DNA from: Aromatoleum diolicum
Lineage (GTDB): Bacteria > Pseudomonadota > Gammaproteobacteria > Burkholderiales > Rhodocyclaceae
NCBI RefSeq assembly: GCF_012910955.1
Contig: NZ_WTVQ01000003.1
Span: 124,001-188,000, forward strand
Direction of reading: 5' to 3'
Length of the DNA: 64,000 nt
Below the pieces are notes generated by a model, which saw nothing but the letters and a program-made list of their open reading frames with translations, was not told the origin of the DNA and searched no databases. Positions 53,729 through 62,376 of this stretch are shown here, piece by piece. Within the stretch, counting starts at the first letter, position 1, and each line of letters begins with the position of its first letter. The position numbers and the translations under genes were made by a program.

Positions 53729-54268
53729 ATGCCGATGAAGCTGATCATTCTCGACCGCGACGGGGTCATCAATTACGACTCCGAGCAGTTCATCAAGTCG
53801 CCCGACGAGTGGAAGCCGATTCCGGGTTCGCTCGAAGCGATCGCCCGCCTCAACCAGTGGGGCTGGCGCGTGGTGGTCGCATCGAACCAGTCCGGCGTTG
53901 GCCGCGGCCTGTTCGGCATGGATACGCTCAACGCGATCAACGAGAAGATGGTGAAGAGCCTCACCCAGGTCGGCGGCCGGCTCGACGCGATCTTCTTCTG
54001 CCCGCACGCGGCCGACTCCACCTGTAATTGCCGCAAGCCCAAGCCCGGAATGTTCCTGCAGATTGCCGAACGCTTCAATGCGTCGCTGGAGCGCGTGCCG
54101 GTGGTCGGCGACAGCCTGCGCGACCTGCAGGCCGGCGTCGCGGTCGGCTGCAAGCCTTACCTCGTGCTCACCGGCAAGGGGCAGAAAACCCGCGATGATC
54201 CGGCATTGCCCGAAGGCACGCTCATTTACCCCGATCTGGCGGCTGTCGTTGCCGATCTCACTGCCTGA
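53729..54268 (+). CDS. gmhB: D-glycero-beta-D-manno-heptose-1,7-bisphosphate 7-phosphatase
   Basis: A 179-residue HAD phosphatase for LPS-core heptose synthesis. Motif I is LIILDRDGVINYDSEQF, Thr/Ser in VVVASNQSGVGRG, zinc-loop cysteines in FFCPHAADSTCNCRKPKPGM, and motif IV PVVGDSLRDLQAGV. Follows glyS by 26 nt and precedes plsC by 8 nt, a common betaproteobacterial order. Confidence 0.95.
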   Translation: MPMKLIILDRDGVINYDSEQFIKSPDEWKPIPGSLEAIARLNQWGWRVVVASNQSGVGRGLFGMDTLNAINEKMVKSLTQVGGRLDAIFFCPHAADSTCNCRKPKPGMFLQIAERFNASLERVPVVGDSLRDLQAGVAVGCKPYLVLTGKGQKTRDDPALPEGTLIYPDLAAVVADLTA

Positions 54269-54276
54269 AGATAAAC

Positions 54277-55038
54277 GTGATCGTCCTGCGTTCCCTGCTG
54301 TTTGCCATCGTTCTCGCAATCGTCACCCCGCCGTATGCCATCTTCGGCGTTCTCACCTTCCCGTTCCCGCCGCGTGTGCGCCATCGCATCATCACCTCGT
54401 GGGCGCCGCTGGTGATGTGGTTTGTGTGGCATCTGCTGGGTATCCGCTACAAGGTGATCGGTAGCGAGAACATTCCCAGGGTGCCGTCGGTGATCTTTTC
54501 CAAGCATCAGTCGGCCTGGGAAACGATGGCTCTGCAGGTCATCTTCCCGCCGCTGTGTTTCGTGCTCAAGCGCGAATTGCTCAGAGTGCCGTTCTTCGGC
54601 TGGGGGCTCGCGCAAATTCCAGGTATTGCCATCGACCGCGCCGCAGGCAAGGATGCCTTGGCACAGGTTGTCGATCAGGGGTGTGCGCGCCTGCGCGAAG
54701 GCTTCTGGGTGGTGGTGTTTCCCGAAGGAACCCGCACGGCGCCGGGTACCGCGCGTCGCTACAAGCCCGGCGGTGCAGCGCTGGCGCGCAAGGCAAAGGT
54801 GCCGGTCGTGCCGGTGGCGCATAACGCCGGGGAATTCTGGCGGCGCAATGCCTTTCTGAAGTACCCCGGCGAGATCACCGTCAGCATCGGACCCGTGATT
54901 GATCCGGCGGGGATGAAAACGAGCGAAGTGAATTCCCTCGCCGAAGACTGGATCGAGGCTGAAATGCGTCGCCTGTTTCCACATCATTACGCAGGAAAGG
55001 CTGGCACGGACGCGGTGGCGGACGATAAGGACGACTGA
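54277..55038 (+). CDS. plsC: 1-acyl-sn-glycerol-3-phosphate acyltransferase
   Basis: A 253-residue membrane-anchored acyltransferase making phosphatidic acid. Two N-terminal hydrophobic segments are followed by SKHQSAWETMALQV (HX4E in place of the usual HX4D, a known variant), FFGWGLAQIPGIAIDR, and VVVFPEGTRTAPGTARRYKP. GTG start at 54277. The C-terminus is acidic. Confidence 0.93.
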   Translation: MIVLRSLLFAIVLAIVTPPYAIFGVLTFPFPPRVRHRIITSWAPLVMWFVWHLLGIRYKVIGSENIPRVPSVIFSKHQSAWETMALQVIFPPLCFVLKRELLRVPFFGWGLAQIPGIAIDRAAGKDALAQVVDQGCARLREGFWVVVFPEGTRTAPGTARRYKPGGAALARKAKVPVVPVAHNAGEFWRRNAFLKYPGEITVSIGPVIDPAGMKTSEVNSLAEDWIEAEMRRLFPHHYAGKAGTDAVADDKDD

Positions 55039-55136
55039 TCGAATCGCCTCCGACGCGCAGTTCGGACCACCCGCTCAAATGCCCGCCTTGTGCGATCGAA
55101 GGCCGCGCTGGAACCGCGAAATCGGAGAGGACGGAA

Positions 55137-56834
55137 ATGTTGAATCGCAGGGTTAACAAGTTGTCCCGACGATCGGAGAGGGCCGACGAGGTCCGCGTTG
55201 GCGGGTTCCGCCTGATGCGCTACTTCACGCTGACGAGCCTCGTCGCGTTCGCAGTCGTCGCGCTTACCCTGTTTTTCCTGCAACGCTCGGAGGAATCGTT
55301 CTTCGCCCAAGTCCAGGGCGAGCAGAATGCATTTTTCGCTCGCGTGCAGGCGGAGCTCGCGCAAAGGCAGGAGCAGACTGCGCGCAGCAATTTGCTGACA
55401 GTGCACGAGGCTGCGCACGTCAACCTCACGCGTCTGCTGGCGAATGTGCTGTGGGACTCCGACTTCGCACCCTTCGTTGCACGGGTGCAGGCGATGCCGA
55501 TTGACGCCTGTCGCGGGCTTCCCCCGCCCAGCGAGCCCGCCGGCGGGACGCGCAGCGACCCCCGCCGCGCGTGTTTTGCCGAGCTCGGGCGCGAGATCGC
55601 TGCATTACCCGGATTTGCCGAACTCGATGCCAAGGCCTATGCGACGATGCGCGCGAGCAGCGTATTCAAGATCAAGGTCTTCGATCTGCGCGGGATTACC
55701 GTCTATTCGTCGGAACACAATCAGATCGGCGAAGACAAGGCTGACAACCTCGGCTGGAAGGTTGCCGTCGGCGGACAGCCCGCAAGTGAATTGACACACC
55801 GCGACCGTTTCAGTGCGTTCGAGGGCGAGGTCGAGAACCGTGATCTGATTTCGAGCTACATCCCGGTGCGGGCGCCCGGCAGCGACAAGGTGATCGGTGT
55901 TTTCGAGATCTATTCCGACGTCACCGCATTTCTCGGTCAGATCAAGGACGTGTCGGGCGAAGTCGCCAGTGTGGCCGCCTCCAATCAGGACATCGTCGAA
56001 CGCACCGCCGCGGACAACCAGGAGAAAGTCAGCGTCGCTTCTGACCGGTTTCTCCTGATCGTTGGCGGTCTGCTCGTGTTGCTCTACTTGGCTTTGCTGC
56101 TGCTGGTGCGCAATGGACAGCGCATCATCGATGCGCAGGCGCGTGCGCAGGAGCGGGCGACTCGGCGCGAGGAGCGCTGGCACCGCGAAAAAATGGCCGC
56201 GCTTGCAACGATGGCGGCGAACGTGTCGCACGAAGTCGGCAACCCGCTGGCGACGATCTCGATGCTGGCGCAGCAGATCTTGCAGCAGAAGACAAAAAAC
56301 GATTGCGACGTCTGTCAGCCGAAGCTGATTCTTGAGCAGACCCAGCGTATCGCAAGCATGACGCGCCAAATCACCGAGTTCGCTTCGGCGAGGCGTGAGA
56401 GCAGCGAACGGGTCGATCTCAACCAGATGGTGAAGGCCGTCCTGGATTTCCTCAGTTTCGATCGTGGCTTCAGCTCGATGCAGGTCGATTTTCGCCCCGA
56501 CGGCGACTTGCCCGCGCTCACGGTCATTCCCGACCACCTGAACGAAGTGCTGATGAACTTATTGCAGGGCTGTGCAGAATGCCCTGGGGGCCCGAATGGG
56601 CGCCGGGGGCGACTCGTCGTTGAGACATTGGGCCGCGGTGACGCTGTGGTGATCCGCATCAGTTGCGAATGTGCCGAACCGGACGGTCCATGCGCGGCTC
56701 ACACTCCTTTCAAGGATACGCGCTTCGATGTCGTGAGCCGACGCGTCGCAGGCATGGGCGGGCAGCTCGTGCCAACGGCGACGGCCGTCGAAGTTACGCT
56801 ACCCACGACGCCGTCCGCCGTTGCGCCAGACTGA
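55137..56834 (+). CDS. Orphan sensor histidine kinase with degenerate ATPase domain
   Basis: A 565-residue protein: N-terminal transmembrane helix (TLTSLVAFAVVALTLFFLQ), periplasmic sensor of about 270 residues, second helix (FLLIVGGLLVLLYLALLLLV), then a dimerisation domain with NVSHEVGNPLATISMLAQQ (phospho-His). The ATPase part lacks a normal N-box (NLLQGCAECPGGPN) and the G1 box is unclear. Instead Cys residues cluster (NDCDVCQPK, GCAEC, SCECAEPDGPC), suggesting redox or metal control. No response regulator is adjacent. Confidence 0.82.
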   Translation: MLNRRVNKLSRRSERADEVRVGGFRLMRYFTLTSLVAFAVVALTLFFLQRSEESFFAQVQGEQNAFFARVQAELAQRQEQTARSNLLTVHEAAHVNLTRLLANVLWDSDFAPFVARVQAMPIDACRGLPPPSEPAGGTRSDPRRACFAELGREIAALPGFAELDAKAYATMRASSVFKIKVFDLRGITVYSSEHNQIGEDKADNLGWKVAVGGQPASELTHRDRFSAFEGEVENRDLISSYIPVRAPGSDKVIGVFEIYSDVTAFLGQIKDVSGEVASVAASNQDIVERTAADNQEKVSVASDRFLLIVGGLLVLLYLALLLLVRNGQRIIDAQARAQERATRREERWHREKMAALATMAANVSHEVGNPLATISMLAQQILQQKTKNDCDVCQPKLILEQTQRIASMTRQITEFASARRESSERVDLNQMVKAVLDFLSFDRGFSSMQVDFRPDGDLPALTVIPDHLNEVLMNLLQGCAECPGGPNGRRGRLVVETLGRGDAVVIRISCECAEPDGPCAAHTPFKDTRFDVVSRRVAGMGGQLVPTATAVEVTLPTTPSAVAPD

Positions 56835-56906
56835 TTTGCGCGCATGGCGGGTTTGTGCCAAGTCGTGGGGCGCCGGATTGCCGTTGACGGAGTCGTGCAG
56901 CTTAAA

Positions 56907-56923
56907 ATTACTGCTTTAGTAAT
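56907..56923. promoter_or_regulatory. ATTACT-n5-AGTAAT palindrome upstream of pilU
   Basis: A perfect 6-bp inverted repeat around GCTTT, 66 nt before the pilU start, preceded by TTAAAA. It may be an operator or an RNA hairpin; no binder is apparent. Confidence 0.35.
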
Positions 56924-56989
56924 ACGCGACGCGGCGAACGCCGAAACTCAACTCCGGGTGTTCGCCGATCATTGATCATAGGAATCCAA

Positions 56990-58201
56990 ATGTCGTCCGC
57001 CCTGGGCACCGAAGAAGCACGTAACTACATGCACCGGCTGCTGAAAGCCATGCACCAGATGGGCGGGTCCGACCTGTTCATTTCGGCCGATTTCCCGCCC
57101 AGCATGAAGTCGCACGGCGGAATGAAGCCGCTGAGCCAGCAGCGGCTCACGCCCGAGATCACCCGCTCCCTCGCGCTGAGCCTGATGAACGAGCGCCAGC
57201 AAAGTGAATTTGCCGCCGAACTGGAATGCAATTTCGCGATCTCGCTTCCCGACGTGTGCCGCTTCCGCGTCAATGTCTTTGTCCAGCAGCAATGCGTCGG
57301 CATGGTCATCCGGACCATCGCTTCCGAGATCCCCAGTCTCGAAAAGCTCGGACTGCCGGAAGTGCTCAAGGAAATCGTCATGACCAAGCGCGGCCTGGTG
57401 CTGGTCGTGGGCGGTACTGGTTCGGGCAAGTCGACCACCCTGGCGGCGATGATCGATCACCGCAACAGCAATTCGGCCGGCCATATCATCACGGTCGAGG
57501 ATCCCGTCGAATATGTTCACAAGAACAAGAACTGCCTGATCACTCATCGCGAAGTGGGAGTCGATACCCATTCCTGGGAACATGCCCTGAAGAACACGCT
57601 GCGTCAGGCGCCGGACGTGATCCTGATCGGCGAGATCCGAGACCGCGAAACCATGGAGCACGCCATCGCGTTTGCCGAAACCGGTCACCTGTGTCTCGGC
57701 ACGCTGCACGCGAACAACGCCAACCAGACCATCGACCGGATCGTGAACTTCTTCCCCGAGGAACGGCGCAATCAGCTTTTGATGGACCTGTCGTCCAATC
57801 TGCGGGCGATCGTGTCGCAACGGCTGATCCGCACCGAAGACGGCAACGGCCGCAAGGCGGCGATCGAGATCCTGCTCAACACGCCGACCATCGCGGAGAT
57901 GATCTTCAAGGGGCAGTTCCAGTCGATCAAGGAGATTATGGCCAAGTCGCGTGAGCTGGGCATGTGTACCTTCGATCAGGCCTTGTTTGCCCTCTACGAT
58001 GCGCACTACATCAGCTACGAGGAAGCGATCCGCAATGCCGACTCGGCCAATGAGCTGCGCTTGCAGATCAAGCTCAAGGCCGAGCGTGGCCAGCCCAATC
58101 TGGCCGCCGCCGGGGAGTTCAGCCTTTCGATCGCAGAGGATGAGCCGGAAGAAGAGGAAGGGGCCGACAAGCCGGGGACGCAACTCAAAGCAGAGGCCTG
58201 A
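56990..58201 (+). CDS. pilU: Type IV pilus retraction ATPase PilU
   Basis: A 403-residue hexameric secretion ATPase: Walker A VVGGTGSGKSTTLAAM, Asp box ITVEDPVEYVHKNKNC, Walker B DVILIGEIRDRETMEHAIAF, His box GHLCLGTLHANNANQ. Length and the acidic C-terminal tail (EDEPEEEEGADKPG) fit PilU better than PilT. ATG at 56990 has AGGA. pilT is not in the window. A strong terminator follows. Confidence 0.9.
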   Translation: MSSALGTEEARNYMHRLLKAMHQMGGSDLFISADFPPSMKSHGGMKPLSQQRLTPEITRSLALSLMNERQQSEFAAELECNFAISLPDVCRFRVNVFVQQQCVGMVIRTIASEIPSLEKLGLPEVLKEIVMTKRGLVLVVGGTGSGKSTTLAAMIDHRNSNSAGHIITVEDPVEYVHKNKNCLITHREVGVDTHSWEHALKNTLRQAPDVILIGEIRDRETMEHAIAFAETGHLCLGTLHANNANQTIDRIVNFFPEERRNQLLMDLSSNLRAIVSQRLIRTEDGNGRKAAIEILLNTPTIAEMIFKGQFQSIKEIMAKSRELGMCTFDQALFALYDAHYISYEEAIRNADSANELRLQIKLKAERGQPNLAAAGEFSLSIAEDEPEEEEGADKPGTQLKAEA

Positions 58202-58260
58202 CGCGCCCCTGCGGGCGGTGCGCAGGCGGTCAGCGGAAAAAACCTGGCGCGAAATAAAAA

Positions 58261-58294
58261 AACGCCCTGCAGTTCACACTGCGGGGCGTTTTTC
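58261..58294 (+). terminator. Bidirectional-type terminator after pilU
   Basis: AACGCCCTGCAG (58261-58272) pairs with CTGCGGGGCGTT (58279-58290) with one mismatch and runs into TTTC; seven A before it provide a T tract for the opposite strand. It separates converging pilU and phasin. Confidence 0.85.
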
Positions 58295-58338
58295 TTGCTG
58301 GCAGCGCACGGCCCTTGCGGGCCGGCGAGTCAGATCAA

Positions 58339-58896
58339 TCAGGCAGCCTTCTTGCCGCCCTTGGTGGAGGCGCTGACGGCCTTCACGGTGGCGTTGGTCG
58401 CGGCGGCCACATTGGCTTCGGCGATTTCGGCAACTTGCTTGGCAGCCTTGCTGACGCTGTCGTAGGCGCTGTTGGCAGCGGCGATGGCGGACTTGACGGC
58501 AGCCACGGCCACGTCGGAGCCAGCCGGAGCGGACTTGGCAGCCTTGTCCAGCGCGGTGGCCAGGGTCTTGTTCAGTTCAGCGATCTGCGCTTCCAGAAGC
58601 TTGGAAACTTCTTCCTGGCTCTGCGAGGCGATTTCGTAGACGCTGCGGTTGTACGCAACGGCCTTCTCGACCAGCGGCTGGGCCAGGGAGGTTTGCAGGC
58701 TCACCAGCTCCTGAACGTCCTTCGCGCCGAGCAGGGCCTTGGAGCTGGCCATGCTGTCTTCGAGGATCGAGCGGGCGGTGTTCAGGTTCAGGGCGGCCAG
58801 ACGCTCGGCGCTGGCGAAGGCGTTGTTCGCCAGGGTCAGCAGGGTTTCAACGTTGGTCTTGCTGGCGGCGGCGAACTGCTCGGGGGTAGCAAACAT
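58339..58896 (-). CDS. phaP: Phasin (PHB granule-associated protein)
   Basis: A 185-residue helical amphipathic protein: FATPEQFAAASKTNVETLLT at the start, SMASSKALLGAKDVQELVSL in the middle, and an Ala/Lys-rich tail (SASTKGGKKAA). It coats polyhydroxybutyrate granules. The strong promoter at 58983-59010 matches the abundance of phasins. Confidence 0.93.
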   Translation of the reverse strand: MFATPEQFAAASKTNVETLLTLANNAFASAERLAALNLNTARSILEDSMASSKALLGAKDVQELVSLQTSLAQPLVEKAVAYNRSVYEIASQSQEEVSKLLEAQIAELNKTLATALDKAAKSAPAGSDVAVAAVKSAIAAANSAYDSVSKAAKQVAEIAEANVAAATNATVKAVSASTKGGKKAA

Positions 58897-58982
58897 TTTT
58901 TCATCTCCAGATGAGGGTTACGGCAAGGGGCGATTTGCTTCGCAACTGCGCAGTTCGCATGGTGCGTCGCAACATGTGTTCG

Positions 58983-59034
58983 ATTATAGGGGTGTTTGCC
59001 GACTTGTCAAGGGGTCTATTGTGCAGTGCACAAT
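58983..59034 (-). promoter_or_regulatory. Consensus sigma-70 promoter and 17-bp palindrome upstream of phaP
   Basis: On the minus strand TTGACA (59010-59005), a 16-nt spacer and TATAAT (58988-58983) match both consensus hexamers exactly. Eight nt upstream lies the perfect 17-bp palindrome ATTGTGCA-G-TGCACAAT (59018-59034), a candidate PhaR-type operator. Confidence 0.8.
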
Positions 59035-59205
59035 GCGTCTGGCGGAAAGTCGCAGAAAACCCCGTGAAGCCGTTAGTAATCTGTTTTTATTGTGTTTCAG
59101 CTTGAAACAAAATGCTTCCGGGAAGGGTGTGCGTATGTGCCGTTGGCATTGTTAAGGCTACGCAGCATGGCGCACGAAGATTACACGAAAATTACATTCG
59201 GGTGG

Positions 59206-59234
59206 CGCGCCGCCGCAGAATTTGCGGCGGCGCG
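59206..59234 (-). terminator. GC-rich hairpin after the crotonase gene
   Basis: CGCGCCGCCGCA (59206-59217) and TGCGGCGGCGCG (59223-59234) form a perfect 12-bp stem with a 5-nt loop, just beyond the crotonase stop. No T tract follows on the minus strand, so it may be a stability hairpin or an imperfect terminator. Confidence 0.6.
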
Positions 59235-59243
59235 GCAGCAGCC

Positions 59244-60020
59244 TTACCGGTGTTTGAAGTCCGGCTTGCGCTTTTCGACGAAGGCGGCCATGCCTTCCTT
59301 CTGGTCTTCCAGTCCGAAGGCGGCGTGAAACACGCGGCGCTCGAACAGCAGGCCTTCATTGAGGCTGCCCTCAAATGCGCGATTGACGGATTCCTTGATC
59401 ATCATCACGACTGGCAGCGAAAAGCTGGCGATCTCCGTCGCAATCGCGAGCGCGTCGTCGAGCAGTCGCTCGGTCGGCACCACACGTGCCACCAGGCCCG
59501 CGCGTTCAGCCTCGGCGGCGTCCATCATCCGCGCAGTAAGGCACATGTCCATCGCCTTGGCTTTGCCGATGGCTCGCGGCAGGCGCTGCGTTCCGCCGGA
59601 GCCGGGCAGGATGCCGAGCTTGATTTCCGGCTGGCCGAACTTCGCGTTCTCGGCAGCGATGATCATGTCGCACATCATTGCCAGCTCGCAGCCGCCGCCG
59701 AGTGCGAAGCCGGCGACCGCAGCGATGACCGGCTTGCGGCAGGTCTTGACGCGTTCCCAGTTGCGCGTGATGTAATCGCCCTTGTACGCGTCCATATGCG
59801 AAAAGCTCGCCATCGCGCCAATGTCGGCGCCGGCGGCAAAGGCCTTTTCGCTGCCGGTGATGACAATCGCACCGATTCCTTCGTCGGCCTCGAAGCTGTC
59901 GAGCGCCTCCCACATTTCGTCGATCAGCTGGTCGTTGAGGGCGTTGAGCGCTTTCGGGCGGTTGAGGGTGATCAGGCCGACCCGTCCGCGGGTTTCGGCG
60001 ACGATGTTCGTGTAGTCCAT
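59244..60020 (-). CDS. Enoyl-CoA hydratase (crotonase)
   Basis: A 258-residue hydratase with both catalytic Glu: [19 protein letters not shown] and [19 protein letters not shown]. Oxyanion segment [13 protein letters not shown] is intact. Typical of short-chain beta-oxidation/PHB metabolism. It lies 29 nt after lptA, where lptB is expected in related genomes, so the local order looks rearranged. Confidence 0.93.
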   Translation of the reverse strand: MDYTNIVAETRGRVGLITLNRPKALNALNDQLIDEMWEALDSFEADEGIGAIVITGSEKAFAAGADIGAMASFSHMDAYKGDYITRNWERVKTCRKPVIAAVAGFALGGGCELAMMCDMIIAAENAKFGQPEIKLGILPGSGGTQRLPRAIGKAKAMDMCLTARMMDAAEAERAGLVARVVPTERLLDDALAIATEIASFSLPVVMMIKESVNRAFEGSLNEGLLFERRVFHAAFGLEDQKEGMAAFVEKRKPDFKHR

Positions 60021-60049
60021 GCAGTCTCCTCCGTTACAAAGTGAAGCAA

Positions 60050-60598
60050 TTACCGGGTGCTTTCATTGGTCGAATTCTTCGGCTGGATAACAGCGCGGAC
60101 GCGGCCGTCACCCGTCGCCTTCGTCGGGCTGCTGCCGGGCTGATTGGTGACGAGATAGTTTTCGCTCAGCGCGTCGTATTCGATGTAATGCCCGCGCACT
60201 TCGTCGGCACCCGATTTCACGTGGGCCTGGTTGAACAGGCGTGCGCGCTCGGCGCGACTGTCGTATTCGATGCGTTCCGCCTCGCCTTCGACGAATTCAC
60301 TGCTGGCTTCGCGCTTCTGGCGAAAGGTCGCGAGCCGCTTATCCGTGCCGGTGGCAACGCCCGACTGGAAACCGTCGGCCCCCTGGGTGACGACCAGTTT
60401 GGCGCCCTTGATGACGAGCGTGCCCTGGGTCAGGACGACATCGCCTTCGAATACATGAACCTTGTTGCGATCATCCACGGTAACGCGGTTGGCTTCGATA
60501 TTGACCGGCTGGTTGCGGTCCGCTCGCTCGGCATGAGCCGGCAGCACCGGCAAGCCCAGGGTAAGTGCAAGAAGGGTGGTCAGGGAAAGGCGCTTCAT
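60050..60598 (-). CDS. lptA: LPS transport periplasmic protein LptA
   Basis: A 182-residue protein with signal peptide ([18 protein letters not shown]) and an OstA-like jelly-roll ([38 protein letters not shown]). It bridges LptC and LptD across the periplasm. Overlaps the lptC stop by four bases (60595-60598). Confidence 0.93.
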   Translation of the reverse strand: MKRLSLTTLLALTLGLPVLPAHAERADRNQPVNIEANRVTVDDRNKVHVFEGDVVLTQGTLVIKGAKLVVTQGADGFQSGVATGTDKRLATFRQKREASSEFVEGEAERIEYDSRAERARLFNQAHVKSGADEVRGHYIEYDALSENYLVTNQPGSSPTKATGDGRVRAVIQPKNSTNESTR

Positions 60599-61176
60599 GG
60601 TGATGTCCGGGTTGTGCGCGGAATGTTTACGCGCGCGTTGCCGATGAGTTCGAGGGTGCCGAAGATGTTGTCCGATTTGAGTCCGTTGGCGTGCGCGGTG
60701 GTCGCTCCCTGGGTGAGTACGACCGGATCTCCGGTTTCCGCGCGTTCATCGTCCGGCCAGACCTTCAGCGACTGCGAGGCGAAGGTCATTTCCGGGCTGC
60801 CCGGCGCTGCGGCGCGCAGCACGCTCACGTCGCCGGCCAGGCGCACCTCCTCGCCTTCATTGAGGACTTCCCCGGTTCTGGCGCTGACCCGCAGTTCGCG
60901 CCCTTCCGCGTCGTAGCGCAGCCGCGGTTTGTCGAGCTCGGTGATGCTGGACAGCGGGTAATGGGTGATCTTGTCGGCGAGCAGTTCGTAATGCTGGCGG
61001 CCGTTGCGATCGAAACTGATGAGACGCGTCTGCTCGGCAGTGAAGTCGGGTTCGCGGCGCAACTGCGACGCAGACTGCGTGTCATCGCCGCGCGTGACGC
61101 GCTCCAGCCATACGGTGGCGCCTGCCAGTACGAGCAGGGCGATCACCGGGTAAAGTTGTTGAATCGAGGGGCGCAT
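60595..61176 (-). CDS. lptC: LPS export protein LptC
   Basis: A 193-residue inner-membrane-anchored protein: N-terminal helix (LYPVIALLVLAGATVWLE) and OstA-like beta fold (FTAEQTRLISFDRNGRQHYE). Hands LPS from LptB2FG to LptA. Its start follows a TAG two nt upstream that ends the kdsC remnant. Confidence 0.92.
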   Translation of the reverse strand: MRPSIQQLYPVIALLVLAGATVWLERVTRGDDTQSASQLRREPDFTAEQTRLISFDRNGRQHYELLADKITHYPLSSITELDKPRLRYDAEGRELRVSARTGEVLNEGEEVRLAGDVSVLRAAAPGSPEMTFASQSLKVWPDDERAETGDPVVLTQGATTAHANGLKSDNIFGTLELIGNARVNIPRTTRTSP

Positions 61177-61177
61177 G

Positions 61178-61231
61178 CTACGCGGCGTCTACGCGGTTGG
61201 GGGCGTCGCCGCGGGGGGTGACGGCGGGCAT
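61178..61231 (-). pseudogene. 17-codon remnant in the kdsC position
   Basis: Between kdsD and lptC, where a roughly 170-residue KdsC phosphatase is usual, only MPAVTPRGDAPNRVDAA plus stop remains. The ATG overlaps the kdsD stop (TGATG) and the TAG sits one nt before the lptC ATG, so both native junctions look preserved around an in-frame internal deletion. It has no HAD motifs. Confidence 0.6.
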
Positions 61232-62226
61232 CAGATGACCTTCGCAAGCATCAGGTCGTGAGTCGTCAGGGCGCCGGCGAGTGCGCCCTGCGCGTCTACC
61301 ACCAGCAGCTGGCTGATGCGCTGGCGCTCCATGATTTCCGCCGCTTCGACGGCGAGTGCGTCGGGGCCGATGCTGCGCGGATTGCGCGTCATGACGTCGG
61401 ACAGCGTTGCGGTGCGTGCGTCGCAACCGCGCTCCAGCGCGCGCCGCAGGTCACCGTCGGTGAAAATGCCCATCGGTTTGCCGTCGGGGGCGACGACAGC
61501 CGTCATGCCCATGCCGCCGCGCGACATTTCCAGGAGTGCGGTCGTCAGTGACTCCGTCTCGGCAATCTGCGGGACGCGCTCGGCCGGTCGCATGACGTCG
61601 CTGACATGGGTGAGCAGGCGCCGTCCGAGGCTACCGCCCGGGTGTGAGCGGGCAAAGTCGTCGGCGCCAAATCCGCGTGCGTCGAGCAATGCAACGGCAA
61701 GCGCATCGCCCAGCGCCAAAGCAGCGGTGGTGCTCGCGGTGGGGGCGAGGTTGAGCGGGCAGGCTTCCTCGCTGACGGCGGCGTCCAGGTGCACGTCGGC
61801 TTCGCGCGCCAGCGGCGACTCCGGGTTGCCGGTTATCGAGATCAGTTTTGCGCCCTGGCGTTTGACCAGTGGCACTATGGTAAGCACTTCTTCGGTGGCG
61901 CCCGAATTGGAAAGCGCGATCACCACGTCTTCGGGTGTGATCATGCCGAGGTCGCCATGCGCAGCTTCGCCTGCATGCACGAAGTAGGCCGGTGTGCCGG
62001 TACTGGCGAGGGTGGCGGCGATCTTGCGGCCGATGTGGCCGGACTTGCCGATGCCGGTGACGATCACGCGGCCGTGGCGCTGCAGGATGAGGTCCACCGC
62101 CTGTTCGAATTCGCCGCCGATGCGATCCGCAAGCGCGGCAACGGCTTCGGCTTCGATGCGAAGTACGCGACGTGCCATGGCGACTGCGCCGGCATCACGG
62201 GCGGATTGAGGCTGGGGTGGGTTCAT
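61231..62226 (-). CDS. kdsD: Arabinose-5-phosphate isomerase (KpsF/GutQ type)
   Basis: A 331-residue KDO-pathway isomerase: SIS domain (VIVTGIGKSGHIGRKIAATL, ALSNSGATEEVLTIVPLVKR) and two CBS domains (MTAVVAPDGKPMGIFTDGDL, QLLVVDAQGALAGALTTHDL). Divergent from the KefB-like gene, the usual betaproteobacterial arrangement. Confidence 0.95.
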   Translation of the reverse strand: MNPPQPQSARDAGAVAMARRVLRIEAEAVAALADRIGGEFEQAVDLILQRHGRVIVTGIGKSGHIGRKIAATLASTGTPAYFVHAGEAAHGDLGMITPEDVVIALSNSGATEEVLTIVPLVKRQGAKLISITGNPESPLAREADVHLDAAVSEEACPLNLAPTASTTAALALGDALAVALLDARGFGADDFARSHPGGSLGRRLLTHVSDVMRPAERVPQIAETESLTTALLEMSRGGMGMTAVVAPDGKPMGIFTDGDLRRALERGCDARTATLSDVMTRNPRSIGPDALAVEAAEIMERQRISQLLVVDAQGALAGALTTHDLMLAKVI

Positions 62227-62376
62227 GGCGTTCGAAGCGGTTAAACTCTTTCAAATAGGGTTGCGCGTCATACGCCGTGAATAAGCCGATGACGGTGCCG
62301 CGCACCAAGGCGGACGAGTATATCAGACGGGTGTGTGCCCCCGTTCCGCCTGCATCCAGTCCAGAGCCGGAGCCTC

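Larger units (their letters stand above)
58897..59243. promoter_or_regulatory. Phasin promoter region and converging-side spacer
   Basis: The 347-base gap between the phasin and the crotonase gene holds the promoter and palindrome listed next and, near its right end, the hairpin at 59206-59234. No gene is visible. Confidence 0.6.
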
